Shown here: piece after piece, positions 1 to 7,254 of the stretch
Layout: each line of letters opens with the position of its first letter
Position numbering within the stretch: the stretch's first letter is position 1
Source: Lachnoclostridium sp. An14
GTDB taxonomy: Bacteria; Bacillota; Clostridia; Lachnospirales; Lachnospiraceae
Assembly: GCF_002160755.1 (NCBI RefSeq)
Contig: NZ_NFLE01000036.1
Coordinates: forward strand, 1 to 42,109
DNA length: 42,109 nt
Direction of reading: 5' to 3'
The notes under the pieces: generated by a model
The model's input: only the letters and a program-made list of their open reading frames with translations
What the model was told of the DNA's origin: nothing
Databases searched by the model: none
Position numbers and translations under genes: made by a program

Positions 1-43
1 AACACAAAGAAAGGGGAAAAAGTACTCAAAAAATCCAATATTG

Positions 44-88
44 AAAAATGCCAGAACCCTTGATTTTTCAATGGAATCTGGCATTTTT
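44..88. terminator. Bidirectional hairpin terminator
   Basis: A perfect 12-bp stem (44-55 pairing with 77-88) closes a 21-nt loop. The stem begins with five A and ends with five T, so it can end transcription on both strands. It probably separates the minus-strand lysogeny genes from whatever lies to the left. Confidence 0.75.
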
Positions 89-184
89 GTTTTCTCTAAC
101 TGTCAAAGACGGGATTATAGCATATGCGAAAATCTTGTCAAGTATTCGCTGGAATAAAAATTTACTTAGAATATGTAATTATTG

Positions 185-220
185 TCAAGGTTGTTGGGCC
201 CCTGGCGGGGCAGGGGCCGG
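185..220. repeat. 36-bp GC-rich direct repeat, copy 1
   Basis: 33 of 36 bases match copy 2 at 1704-1739 in the same orientation. It contains the inverted repeat GGCCCCTG/CAGGGGCC and lies just 3' of the minus-strand gene ending at 227. It is GC-rich in an AT-rich neighbourhood. It may be a terminator or a 3'-end regulatory hairpin; no T-run follows, so a simple intrinsic terminator is not certain. Confidence 0.6.
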
Positions 221-226
221 AATGCT

Positions 227-1645
227 TTAGGATTGGGCATTAAGTTTCATTTTTTGGCTGATTCTAAATTGTTCAGCATCTGGAACATCGACAAATTCTA
301 CGGTTTTATCAAAGTTCTTTTTGACAACATCTTTTATTTCATCAAGTGTTACATTAAAAAATTCTCGCCGGCGATTAACCATGTTAAGCTTTCTATCTTC
401 GAAGGCTTTATGCAAAGCGGCCTCAAGAGCCGGAGCATCATCAGAAAAGATCATGGCATGAACATCAAAATTAAAGGGAACAGAGGCATCGCCAAGTTCA
501 TCGACTCGCTCCTGAGGATCAAGACGACGTGTCATTCCGATCTTGTACACATTTTCACCAAAAGCTCCGATATTTGAAATAATATATACATAGCCAGCTT
601 TCATATTTGCTTGACGGTAGTCGATGTCAGTAAGTGCTTTATCAATATCGGAAAGCTGATCTTCCAAAGTCTGTTTTTTGCTTAAAAGATCAGGATCATC
701 TGGGTGAAGATTTAATTGAGTACAGATTTTTTCAAAAGCTGTTTGGTAATGTGTTTGCTCTTTTTCAATCTTTTTGCGTTGTTCATCCAATTCTTTTTGG
801 ATTTTGGCTTGTTCACGCTGTTCAGCCCTTGCAGCTTTGAGCGCCTCTTTTTCTTCCTGCTTTTTCTGCTGATATTCAAACGCTAACCGGAGTTCCTTCA
901 CCTTTAGGTCGAGATATTTATTATTAATAGAGATATTCATAACGGTACCTAATTTTGAAATGGTTTCTGCGGACTTGTAGATCCGATCCAGGGAGGCATC
1001 AAAATTAGTATATTTTACTCTGGATATAATATCGTCACATTCATTATTAAACGCTCGAAGAAGAAGTTTTTCAGTATCAGAAACCATTTTTCGACCCTTG
1101 GCTTTATTTCCATTCACTTCCCAGTTGGTATTTCCAGTTACTGCCTGTTTAGCTTTAATAAGTTCTTTTTGTTCAGCGCGAATCTGTGCTAGTTTCTCCT
1201 TATAATCAAGGGCAGATGCGAAATCATATTGAGGCTGGTAAAGTCCAAACTCCTGAACAATAATTTCTTCATCAAGCTGGACGAGTTGTTTCCTCTTTTC
1301 GGAGATTTCCTGTTCTATTTTTAAAAGAGCATCTTCTTTTTTATGGATTTCCTTTTGACAATCTTGTCTCAACTTTTCAAGAGAAAGTTCAGCAGCAGAT
1401 TGTTCATCCTGGAGTTTGGCAACCAGCATTTGTAAAGCGTGAGCATCCTGCATCTCCGGGGTAAGCAGTTCTTTTAAATGTGTATTCTCCGTTTCGAGCT
1501 GTGCGGTATGCTCAGTCGCAGATTTCTCAGCTTTGTTTTTTAGGATCAGTAGTACGATACCTAACAATAAAGGAATGCCATATGCAAACCAAAAAGCAAA
1601 TAGCAGACAAATGAGCCAGGTATTGAGATACCATTTCTTTTTCAT
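227..1645 (-). CDS. Membrane-anchored coiled-coil protein, DUF4041 + C-terminal GIY-YIG (T5orf172/MUG113-type) domain
   Basis: This 472-residue protein has one N-terminal membrane segment (about residues 8-34), a long charged coiled coil (about 35-125), a middle region resembling DUF4041 (about 125-270), a second charged coil, and a C-terminal GIY-YIG domain from about residue 350. That domain shows GYVYIISN followed by YKIGMTRR. Such C-terminal domains belong to the T5orf172/MUG113 nuclease-like family found in phages. The start follows a GGAAGGA ribosome site. It is the last gene of the minus-strand lysogeny block, downstream of repressor and ImmA-like genes, a position often used for superinfection-exclusion or host-defence cargo. 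That role is inference; family membership is from motif recognition only. Confidence 0.8.
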   Translation of the reverse strand: MKKKWYLNTWLICLLFAFWFAYGIPLLLGIVLLILKNKAEKSATEHTAQLETENTHLKELLTPEMQDAHALQMLVAKLQDEQSAAELSLEKLRQDCQKEIHKKEDALLKIEQEISEKRKQLVQLDEEIIVQEFGLYQPQYDFASALDYKEKLAQIRAEQKELIKAKQAVTGNTNWEVNGNKAKGRKMVSDTEKLLLRAFNNECDDIISRVKYTNFDASLDRIYKSAETISKLGTVMNISINNKYLDLKVKELRLAFEYQQKKQEEKEALKAARAEQREQAKIQKELDEQRKKIEKEQTHYQTAFEKICTQLNLHPDDPDLLSKKQTLEDQLSDIDKALTDIDYRQANMKAGYVYIISNIGAFGENVYKIGMTRRLDPQERVDELGDASVPFNFDVHAMIFSDDAPALEAALHKAFEDRKLNMVNRRREFFNVTLDEIKDVVKKNFDKTVEFVDVPDAEQFRISQKMKLNAQS

Positions 1646-1703
1646 AAATTATTCCTTCCTGATGTATATTTTTATTAAAATGCCATAGGTTGTTTGATTG
1701 TTA

Positions 1704-1739
1704 TCAAGGTTGTTGGGCCTTTGGCGGGGCGGGGGCCGG
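1704..1739. repeat. 36-bp GC-rich direct repeat, copy 2
   Basis: Second copy of the element at 185-220, here 3' of the ImmA-like gene (ends 1769). Both copies therefore sit immediately downstream of a minus-strand gene, which suggests a duplicated 3'-end signal or that the DUF4041 gene was added as a unit between two copies. Confidence 0.6.
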
Positions 1740-1768
1740 TTTTTGCGGTTTGAATGCAATAACCTGAT

Positions 1769-2254
1769 TTAAAATAATTCGATTATGGCAAGGTGTGGCT
1801 CAAACTGGATACGGTAGTTATCTAAACGAGTGGAAATACCGTATATTTGTCGATAGTATTCGAGAGCCTCGACCAGCGTATCTTCCGACACATCTAAAAA
1901 TTCAGCAACTTCAAATCGGTTTTGACAGCCGTGTTTAAAAGCATCAACCAAGCCGATCAATCCGATTCGTTTGTTATAAGCCCAGAGGCGGGCGGTGCGT
2001 TCTTGCTTACGGGCATTGACGGTATCCTGAGTGGTGATGTTGCCTACGGTCGTATAGTGATGCCCCAATTCTTCCGCAAGCACGTCTGCTTTTTTTGCTG
2101 TAGAATGAATATCCATTCTGATCGCAATTCGATTTCCTTTGATGCGGCCATCATTGCGAAGAAGGGGCATTTCTTTAACCGTAATATTTTGGGAATCTGC
2201 TTCGTTCAATAAATCTTCATACCCCAATAGATCACCCCCAGTTAGAATCGTCAT
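1769..2254 (-). CDS. ImmA/IrrE-family (DUF955) protein, variant metallopeptidase motif
   Basis: 161 residues. The family normally cleaves its partner phage or ICE repressor through a zinc site HExxH. Here the motif reads LAEELGHHYT, so the first histidine of HExxH is replaced by glutamate while the distal histidine pair remains. Similar EELGH variants occur in Firmicutes prophages as I recall. The gene starts 23 nt inside the end of the upstream repressor gene, so the two are translationally coupled, as expected for a repressor/anti-repressor-protease pair. Whether this variant still binds zinc and cleaves cannot be told from sequence. Confidence 0.85.
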   Translation of the reverse strand: MTILTGGDLLGYEDLLNEADSQNITVKEMPLLRNDGRIKGNRIAIRMDIHSTAKKADVLAEELGHHYTTVGNITTQDTVNARKQERTARLWAYNKRIGLIGLVDAFKHGCQNRFEVAEFLDVSEDTLVEALEYYRQIYGISTRLDNYRIQFEPHLAIIELF

Positions 2255-3032
2255 TCATAATATCGTCATCGTGCTTTTGGTCTTCATCAGTCAATTCTAT
2301 ATCAGTACGTTCGTGGGCGGCGTTAGCGACAATATAGTCGGCATCAGGATCACGAGTAAGGGATGGGAAGTTCTGCTTTTTTTCGGTGTATTTCTTATCT
2401 AACGTGAGCAACCGCACTTGTTCTGTGGCAGTTTCTTGGCCGAGAGTGTTTAACTGATTATAGTAGTTTATGATTTGTGGTTTTTCTCCATCCACGCTAA
2501 TACTATTTTGCGATTCACCAAAAGCTTCAACAGCTGAAACAGGAGGCGCATCGGGTAGAGGGATTTCCTGCCTTGCAAGAGCTGCTCTCAACTGGCTAGG
2601 AGGAAGGCCAAGCGTCTCAGCAACTCTGGAAATTAGTTTATAACTTGTATGATCTCCGATAACGTCATCCCAATCTAATGCCTTGTCTTCTTCAAAATTT
2701 TCTAGTTTAAATTCCATATCTCCTGGGACGAAATCATCAATATTTTGCAACCATGAGAGAGGAACCTGAGATTTTTTTGCAACCTCATCTAATGTTATTC
2801 TTAGTTCTTTTATCCTTTCTTCTATTATAGAACCGACAGAATCTCCAGTTAGTCTATCAATAGAGATATTTAGAGCCCGTGCGATCTTCATTAAAATTTC
2901 TATATCTGCCTTACGATGTCCATTTTCTAATTTACTAATTGAGGACTGTGATATTCCTGTAAGTTCAGATAACTGATATGTGGAGATTCCTTTTTCAGTC
3001 CTTATTTTTTTAATACGTTCACCTATATTCAT
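2232..3032 (-). CDS. Phage repressor, XRE-family helix-turn-helix
   Basis: 266 residues. An N-terminal XRE helix-turn-helix (about residues 4-60; recognition region TYQLSELTGISQSSISKLE) is followed by a second helix-turn-helix-like stretch (about 69-105, IIEERIKELRITLDEVAKK) and a long acidic linker with a charged C-terminus. It is transcribed divergently from the Cro-like gene at 3215 and overlaps the ImmA-like gene downstream. The likely role is maintenance of lysogeny by binding the AT-rich repeats at 3095-3200 between the two divergent promoters. Target of the ImmA-like protein is inferred from the gene order. Confidence 0.85.
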   Translation of the reverse strand: MNIGERIKKIRTEKGISTYQLSELTGISQSSISKLENGHRKADIEILMKIARALNISIDRLTGDSVGSIIEERIKELRITLDEVAKKSQVPLSWLQNIDDFVPGDMEFKLENFEEDKALDWDDVIGDHTSYKLISRVAETLGLPPSQLRAALARQEIPLPDAPPVSAVEAFGESQNSISVDGEKPQIINYYNQLNTLGQETATEQVRLLTLDKKYTEKKQNFPSLTRDPDADYIVANAAHERTDIELTDEDQKHDDDIMNDDSNWG

Positions 3033-3090
3033 GATATACCCCCTGAAAAGTAGATAATCCTATAAAAAATTCCATATTTGAATCAATTTA

Positions 3091-3119
3091 ATCATAATTC
3101 AAATATAGAATAATGTCAA
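3091..3119 (-). promoter_or_regulatory. Repressor promoter (leftward)
   Basis: On the minus strand TTGACA (3114-3119) and TATGAT (3091-3096) are separated by exactly 17 bp, a near-consensus sigma-A promoter reading into the repressor gene. Confidence 0.8.
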
Positions 3120-3202
3120 GTGCTCAAAATAATTCTGAAACACACTTGAAATAATTCTAAAATAGATTTATAATCAAAAACAAGTCCAAAATAGAATCAA
3201 AA
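3099..3202. promoter_or_regulatory. Putative repressor/Cro operator cluster
   Basis: Several related AT-rich words recur between the two divergent promoters: CAAATATAGAAT (near 3100), CAAAATAATTCT (near 3125), GAAATAATTCTAAAAT (near 3149) and CCAAAATAGAAT (near 3186). Repetition and inversion of the ATAGAAT/ATAATTCT word over both promoters is what a CI/Cro type switch shows. Half-site assignment is by eye. Confidence 0.55.
3146..3174 (+). promoter_or_regulatory. Early lytic promoter (rightward)
   Basis: TTGAAA (3146-3151) and TATAAT (3169-3174) with a 17-bp spacer, 40 bp before the Cro-like start. The spacer contains one of the AT-rich operator words, so repressor binding would block it. 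Confidence 0.85.
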
Positions 3203-3214
3203 AGAGGCGAAAAG

Positions 3215-3436
3215 ATGGACATTATTCAGAAGAAAATAAAGGACAGAAGAAAATCGCTTGGACTCAGTCAATATGAATTGGCGAAACGAACACAAAAAAT
3301 GAATCAATCACAGATTTCAAAAATTGAAACGGAGAATCGAAAAATAACTATAGAAGATATGGCAATGATTGCCAAAGCACTAGAAACTCCGTTGAGTTGG
3401 TTCATGGGGCAGACGGATAAGGAGGAAAAGTCATGA
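3215..3436 (+). CDS. Cro-like XRE-family regulator
   Basis: 73 residues that are almost entirely one XRE helix-turn-helix (SLGLSQYELAKRT then MNQSQISKIETENR). A GAGGCG ribosome site precedes the ATG. It is the first gene of the rightward phage transcript, divergent from the repressor, and its stop overlaps the next start (ATGA at 3433-3436). Size, position and fold fit a Cro-type regulator that turns down the repressor promoter during lytic growth; the role is inferred from that position. Confidence 0.85.
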   Translation: MDIIQKKIKDRRKSLGLSQYELAKRTQKMNQSQISKIETENRKITIEDMAMIAKALETPLSWFMGQTDKEEKS

Positions 3437-4197
3437 ACGAATTAAAAATTATCAACATTGATGGGGTAGAGTGCTATGAGAAAGATGGCACAGCGTATCT
3501 GAAACTGGAGACGGTGGCGAGAGGATTGGGATTTACAACCGTTGCTACAAGTGGTAATGAGGTTGTGAGATGGAATACGGTACACAAGTATCTTACTGAT
3601 TTGGGCGTTGCAACTTCCTGCAACGGAACTAATTACAGAGAAATGTGCCCCGAATTTATCCCTGAGAACATATTCTACCGCCTTGCTATGAAAGCGAAGA
3701 ATGAGGCTGCAGAAAAGTTTCAGGCAAAGGTAGCGGATGAGATCATTCCTTCCATCCGCAGGACCGGTGGCTATCAGGTACATACACCGCAAGGAAAAGA
3801 ACTTCTTGCATTGGCTGTTCTGGAAGCGCAGAGAACTATCGAGGCGCAGGCTGCGGAAATTGATCGCATGAAACCGAAGGAGGTCTTTGCTGATGCGGTA
3901 TCAACAAGCCACACCGCAATTCTGATTGGAGATCTGGCAAAGATTCTCAAACAGAATGGGATTGAGACTGGACAGAAAAGGCTTTTTGCATGGTTGCGGG
4001 AAAATGGTTTTCTGATTAAGCGAAAAGGAACTGACTGGAATATGCCGACACAGAAATCTATGGAGATGGGGCTTTTTGAGGTAAAGGAGTCCACGGTAAA
4101 TAATCCAGATGGATCTGTGAGAATCAATCGAACCACAAAAGTTACGGGGAAAGGACAAGTATATTTTGTCAATAAATTTCTGGAAGTTATGGCTTAA
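3433..4197 (+). CDS. Phage antirepressor, BRO-N + KilAC domains
   Basis: 254 residues. The N-terminal part (about residues 10-110) resembles BRO-type antirepressors, with RGLGFTTVATSG and later IPENIFYRLAMKAKN and FQAKVADEIIPSIRRTGGY. The C-terminal part (from about 150) matches the KilAC DNA-binding domain, with IGDLAKILKQNGIETGQKRL, FAWLRENGFLIKR and GQVYFVNKFL. Known family members bind or titrate phage repressors or act on early promoters. It overlaps the Cro-like gene by four bases and is therefore co-translated with it. Confidence 0.92.
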   Translation: MNELKIINIDGVECYEKDGTAYLKLETVARGLGFTTVATSGNEVVRWNTVHKYLTDLGVATSCNGTNYREMCPEFIPENIFYRLAMKAKNEAAEKFQAKVADEIIPSIRRTGGYQVHTPQGKELLALAVLEAQRTIEAQAAEIDRMKPKEVFADAVSTSHTAILIGDLAKILKQNGIETGQKRLFAWLRENGFLIKRKGTDWNMPTQKSMEMGLFEVKESTVNNPDGSVRINRTTKVTGKGQVYFVNKFLEVMA

Positions 4198-4267
4198 CAG
4201 GATGAATGTCCCCAGGAAACCGGTACAACCGGTACCGCATACACTACCGTAGGAGGTGAACGGCAGA

Positions 4268-4420
4268 ATGAGAGAACCCCCCAAAATTATCAATTACATA
4301 GAGATCGACGGAGAACAGGTTTTGTTCGATTCGCTCCCGGAGGAGAGACGCAAGGAAATTTCCCAGAAACTTCTGGACAATTTTATGGGAGCAGTTGGAT
4401 TCAAGAGAAAGACCGCCTAA
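4268..4420 (+). CDS. Small phage protein, unknown function
   Basis: A 50-residue protein starting MREPPKIINYIEIDGEQ and ending FMGAVGFKRKTA. The ATG follows a near-perfect AGGAGGTGA ribosome site (4251-4259) with 8-nt spacing. It sits between the antirepressor and another tiny gene in the rightward phage transcript. I do not recognise a domain; composition is mixed charged with no membrane segment. The 70 bases before it contain a tandem 9-mer AACCGGTAC (4218-4235). Confidence 0.7.
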   Translation: MREPPKIINYIEIDGEQVLFDSLPEERRKEISQKLLDNFMGAVGFKRKTA

Positions 4421-4456
4421 GGGCGGCCTGGATGGACAAGCAGGGAGGTGAGTGAG

Positions 4457-4630
4457 TTGGAGGCAGTGGAATGCAAAGTGGTGGAAACCCGTAAGTGGCG
4501 GGCGATGTCCCGCCACGTGGACAAGCTCCGGGGGCAGCTGGAGGAGGCCCGGCGATGGTGCATAGTCCAGACGGTTATTATAGCGCTGCTAACAGGGGCG
4601 TTGACCTATGTGCTGATGTGCGGCGCGTGA
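4457..4630 (+). CDS. Small phage membrane protein
   Basis: About 57 residues: a basic amphipathic N-terminal half (KWRAMSRHVDKLRGQLEEARR) and one C-terminal membrane segment (IVQTVIIALLTGALTYVL). The GGGAGG site at 4443-4448 places initiation best at TTG 4457; a GTG at 4448 is in frame but lies inside the ribosome site. It belongs to the rightward early phage transcript. Function is unknown; a single-span small protein in this position could affect the host envelope, but nothing in the sequence shows it. Confidence 0.65.
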   Translation: MEAVECKVVETRKWRAMSRHVDKLRGQLEEARRWCIVQTVIIALLTGALTYVLMCGA

Positions 4631-4649
4631 GAGGAGGTGACAAGGAAAA

Positions 4650-4829
4650 GTGAAAATTTTAGTGGCTTGCGAGGAAAGTCAAGCAGTCACAATCGAATTG
4701 CGGAAATTAGGACATGAGGCTTATTCCTGCGATATTGAGCCTTGTTCCGGCGGTCATCCAGAATGGCATCTACGAGTTGACGCGCTAAAGCTACTGAAAA
4801 TGAAGTGGGATATGATTAAATCTTATTAG
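4650..4829 (+). pseudogene. 5' half of phage DNA-methyltransferase-like gene, split by the ICE
   Basis: GTG start at 4650 after a GAGGAGGTGA site. The peptide begins VKILVACEESQAVTIELRKL, continues with EAYSCDIEPCSGGHPEWHL and stops three codons after KWDMI because ICE sequence begins. This is the N-terminal half of a phage protein family usually annotated as DNA cytosine methyltransferase-like (VACEESQ near the N-terminus, DMIIAFPPC in the middle). The missing continuation IIAFPPCTYLSNAGA is encoded at 41101 on the far side of the ICE. Codons up to the ATATGATTA core are phage; everything after it belongs to the element. Confidence 0.9.
4810..4818. other. ICE attachment core, left copy (attL)
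   Basis: ATATGATTA, identical to 41096-41104. In the phage reading frame both copies encode (D)MI(I). Joining phage DNA through this core gives an in-frame KWDMIIAFPPC, which fixes the insertion point to within 9 bp. Confidence 0.92.
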
Positions 4830-4841
4830 GAAAACACACTG
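4824..4841. repeat. ICE left end inverted repeat
   Basis: TATTAGGA-aaac-ACACTG. Its complement, CAGTGT-N4-TCCTAATA, matches CAGTGTTCCTAATA at the right end (41072-41085) except for a 4-bp insertion. Position just inside both cores suggests arms recognised by the recombinase. Confidence 0.7.
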
Positions 4842-4862
4842 CCAGAAAGGATGTGGCGAGCA

Positions 4863-6545
4863 TCAGCCCGCCACGGCGGGAATTTCAGAAGTGTTGATTT
4901 CAATGTATTCTGCAATCTTACGAAATTCATCAGCGAATTTGCATTTAACGCTGATATTTCCATTTTCGTAAACCTTGATATGGTCTACAAGATCAATGAG
5001 CGCCTCCCGGGTTAGTTTGTCGATGTTCTGGTATTTCATAAAGGCCACCAGCGCCGGGTGCTCATTGTCAACACCATTTGCCAGTTCTGCCCGTTCAGCG
5101 GTCAACCGTTTCAGCACATCAGAGAGGGCCGCTACCTGCTGTTCATAGTCGGCTTTCATACTTCGATAGTCCTGCTGGGTAATTTCCCCGTCTTTCCAGT
5201 CTTGATAAAGGGACTGCTTGTAGCGGGTGATTTTCGCCAGTTCCTTTTCCTTTGCGGTAATCAGCTCGTCCAGTCTGAAAGACTGGCTTTTTTTCGTTGG
5301 AGCCGAATTGATACGAGCAATCGCCTCAGAATAAGAAACGGCTAAATGCACCTGGTACTGAATACCGAACAGAACAGCGGCCTCCAGCCGTTCATGCTTG
5401 ATTGAGTGCATGGTGCAGGCTGTCCGGGAACGGTTTTTGTAAGTGGAGCAGGCATAATACACATGATTGTTTTTACTAACGCAACGAGTGACTGCCCGGC
5501 CACAATCGGCACATTTCAGAAAGCCGCTGAACAAATGGACTTTCCGGCCTTCGGGAGAAGTCCGGGTATCACGCTTTAACAAAGCCTGTACTTTATCAAA
5601 GGTTTCATAGTCGATAATGGCCTCATGTGTTCCAGCCACTTCCACCCATTCTTCACGGGGAACTACTTCAATCTGGTGTACCTTATAGCTTTTTACCCGG
5701 CTACGACCTTGTGCCAAATCCCCGGTATAGGTGGGATTGGTAAGTATTGCATGGATCATCCTGCCACCCCACATAGGCTCGTCATAACCTCTTGTAGAAA
5801 CAGGCAGGCCCTTGAGTAGTTTATACGCAGAGGGACTCGGTACACCATGCTCATTCAAATACAGAGCGATGGCCCGTTTCGATGTTCCCTGCAAGAATAA
5901 CGAGAAAATGAGTTTGACCGTTTCAGCTGCGTCCGGATCAATAACCAATTTGTGTTTGTCTTTTGGGTGCTTAATGTACCCATAAGGAGCAAAAGCTCCG
6001 ATGTATTGACCGTTGCGCCGTTTATAGTCAAATACCTGGCGGATTTTTTTTGAAGTCTGGTAGCAATAATTATCATTCATTACATTCGTGATCGGAACGA
6101 TAATATTAGAAACGCTATCCGGGTTTGTAAAACTATCCACATTTTCCGCAAGGCTGATAAACCGGACACCCATCTGTACAAACAGGTTATCAATCAGACT
6201 TCCCGCATCACTGTAATTCCGGGCGAAACGGGAAAGGTCTTTTACCACAACACAGTTGATTTTTCCGCTCATTACATCGGCCAAGAGCCGCTGGAAATTC
6301 TCGCGGTTGGCGTCCGTTCCCGTGTGGCCATCGTCCACATACTCAGAAACGCTTTCAAATTCCTCAATGTGCTTTTGGTAAAAGTCATTCAATAAGTCGC
6401 GCTGGTTTTTAACGCTGTTACTATCATCCTTACCTTTTTTCAAATCTTCTTTAGAGAGCCGGATATATTCTCCCAGCCGCCAGCGCCGGATTGTATAAGA
6501 GGGAGAGAAACTCTGTTGAACCCCTCTGTTTTTTGTTCGTGGCAT
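4863..6545 (-). CDS. Large serine recombinase (ICE integrase)
   Basis: 560 residues. N-terminal resolvase domain (about residues 24-175) with the catalytic serine in EYIRLSKED (Ser31) and VVVKDLSRFARN; recombinase domain (about 190-310); zinc ribbon with CADCGRA and a second cysteine set near YACSTYKN; then a C-terminal coiled coil (about 425-495). This architecture is the TndX/TnpX type that integrates and excises elements without other transposition proteins. Its gene ends 45 bp from the left attachment core and reads toward it, as usual for such elements. A strong promoter with an operator-like palindrome lies upstream (6577-6605). Confidence 0.95.
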   Translation of the reverse strand: MPRTKNRGVQQSFSPSYTIRRWRLGEYIRLSKEDLKKGKDDSNSVKNQRDLLNDFYQKHIEEFESVSEYVDDGHTGTDANRENFQRLLADVMSGKINCVVVKDLSRFARNYSDAGSLIDNLFVQMGVRFISLAENVDSFTNPDSVSNIIVPITNVMNDNYCYQTSKKIRQVFDYKRRNGQYIGAFAPYGYIKHPKDKHKLVIDPDAAETVKLIFSLFLQGTSKRAIALYLNEHGVPSPSAYKLLKGLPVSTRGYDEPMWGGRMIHAILTNPTYTGDLAQGRSRVKSYKVHQIEVVPREEWVEVAGTHEAIIDYETFDKVQALLKRDTRTSPEGRKVHLFSGFLKCADCGRAVTRCVSKNNHVYYACSTYKNRSRTACTMHSIKHERLEAAVLFGIQYQVHLAVSYSEAIARINSAPTKKSQSFRLDELITAKEKELAKITRYKQSLYQDWKDGEITQQDYRSMKADYEQQVAALSDVLKRLTAERAELANGVDNEHPALVAFMKYQNIDKLTREALIDLVDHIKVYENGNISVKCKFADEFRKIAEYIEINTSEIPAVAG

Positions 6546-6576
6546 TGTTCCTCCTTCCCTATCACATTACACTTAT

Positions 6577-6605
6577 ATTATAACTCTGTCCCGTAGGGAC
6601 AACAA
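6577..6605 (-). promoter_or_regulatory. Recombinase promoter with palindrome in the spacer
   Basis: On the minus strand TTGTTG (6600-6605) and TATAAT (6577-6582) are 17 bp apart. The spacer and edge hold the perfect inverted repeat TGTCCC-GTA-GGGACA (6587-6601, reading on plus). The same arrangement occurs before the CD1845-like gene at 14036-14064. A regulator bound here would contact the promoter between -35 and -10. Confidence 0.75.
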
Positions 6606-6618
6606 GGATGGCTCCGCC

Positions 6619-6639
6619 TCGGGACACTTTGTCTCGAAG
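6619..6639. repeat. ICE palindrome copy 1
   Basis: Variant GGGACA-CTT-TGTCTC flanked by TC and GAAG; between the recombinase gene and the next gene. Confidence 0.8.
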
Positions 6640-6660
6640 TGGGGCGGGCCTCAGCCTAAG

Positions 6661-6927
6661 TTACAGCCCACTTTTTTGACGAATTAAAAAGTCTGTCAAA
6701 ATATCCTGGAGCGATGGGCCATTTTCCGTAAACTCCATTTTCACGCCGATGCCGCCGACACAAAAGCAGTACGGATTTTTGGCAATCTGTAAAAACCTTG
6801 TTATGCGCTCTTTGCGGGAAAGGGCGTTGTCAAAGGTCATACCGCTCACATCGGGCAGAGACTCGGGGGCAACTGCGCCAATGTCAACGCTTTTCATTTG
6901 TTCCAGTTCCTGTGCGGATAATCTCAC
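6661..6927 (-). CDS. Small conserved ICE protein, DUF6870-like
   Basis: 88 residues. GTG 6927 is chosen because AAGGAGG lies 7 nt upstream; the longer in-frame reading to 7041 would run through a terminator hairpin and a palindrome copy. Features are MKSVDIGAVAPESLPDVSG, the ERITRFLQIAKNPYCF motif and a C-terminal LQDILTDFLI. The pattern 'sVDi...LvDi...R...f...i.NPYCF' recurs in small proteins next to ICE recombinases, which I associate with DUF6870; the function of that family is unknown. It is the gene immediately upstream of the recombinase and could assist excision control, but that is only positional inference. Confidence 0.7.
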   Translation of the reverse strand: MRLSAQELEQMKSVDIGAVAPESLPDVSGMTFDNALSRKERITRFLQIAKNPYCFCVGGIGVKMEFTENGPSLQDILTDFLIRQKSGL

Positions 6928-6985
6928 GGTAAAACCTCCTTCTTTCAGATTGCGAAACGCCTCCCGGTTGTCCTGTGGGGAAACG

Positions 6986-7013
6986 CAAAAAAGCGGCACC
7001 GCAAAAGTGCCGC
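6986..7013 (-). terminator. Intrinsic terminator
   Basis: Minus strand: GCGGCAC stem, 7-nt loop, GTGCCGC, then six T (plus-strand A-run 6987-6992). It ends the transcript of the two upstream small genes. Confidence 0.8.
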
Positions 7014-7032
7014 CCTTTGGCCTGCCCTCACA

Positions 7033-7053
7033 TCGGGACACATTGTCTCGAAG
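7033..7053. repeat. ICE palindrome copy 2
   Basis: Variant GGGACA-CAT-TGTCTC; touches the stop of the 66-residue gene at 7054. Confidence 0.8.
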
Positions 7054-7254
7054 TTAATACGGCCCGTTTTCGTAATGGCGCTGGGCCTCGTCTAAAGACT
7101 TGATGTCAAACACATAATGGAGCTCCCGAACAACGCGCCGGATGTCCTCGGGGGAAAAACCGCAGTTTTCCATCGCATACATCACATATCCCCGGCAGGC
7201 GTTATTGCTCCACGGCTCGGCCAGCATAGCGGCCAATGCAGGATTAAAGGTCAT
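7054..7254 (-). CDS. Small ICE protein, unknown function
   Basis: 66 residues, starting MTFNPALAAMLAEPWSNNAC and containing MENCGFSPEDIRRVVRELHY. The ATG follows GAGGAGG with good spacing and lies inside the end of the resolvase-like gene (11-nt overlap), so the two are coupled. The region looks wholly helical and acidic/basic mixed, with no membrane segment. I recognise the type from clostridial ICEs but know no function. Confidence 0.75.
   Translation of the reverse strand: MTFNPALAAMLAEPWSNNACRGYVMYAMENCGFSPEDIRRVVRELHYVFDIKSLDEAQRHYENGPY

Larger units (their letters stand above)
1..4809. mobile_element. Prophage segment, left part (lysogeny/early region)
   Basis: A divergent repressor/Cro pair, an ImmA-like protein, an antirepressor and a string of tiny SD-led genes on the plus strand are the standard left arm of a temperate phage of Firmicutes. 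No integrase, tRNA or phage att site is visible, so the true phage end is not in the window or not recognisable. The segment continues at 41105 after the ICE. The first 226 bases hold no gene. Confidence 0.8.

Noticed and set aside
4202-4252. 16-codon frame (MNVPRKPVQPVPHTLP) between the antirepressor and the next phage gene
   Set aside because: Begins right after the antirepressor stop but has only a poor ribosome site; coding cannot be supported.
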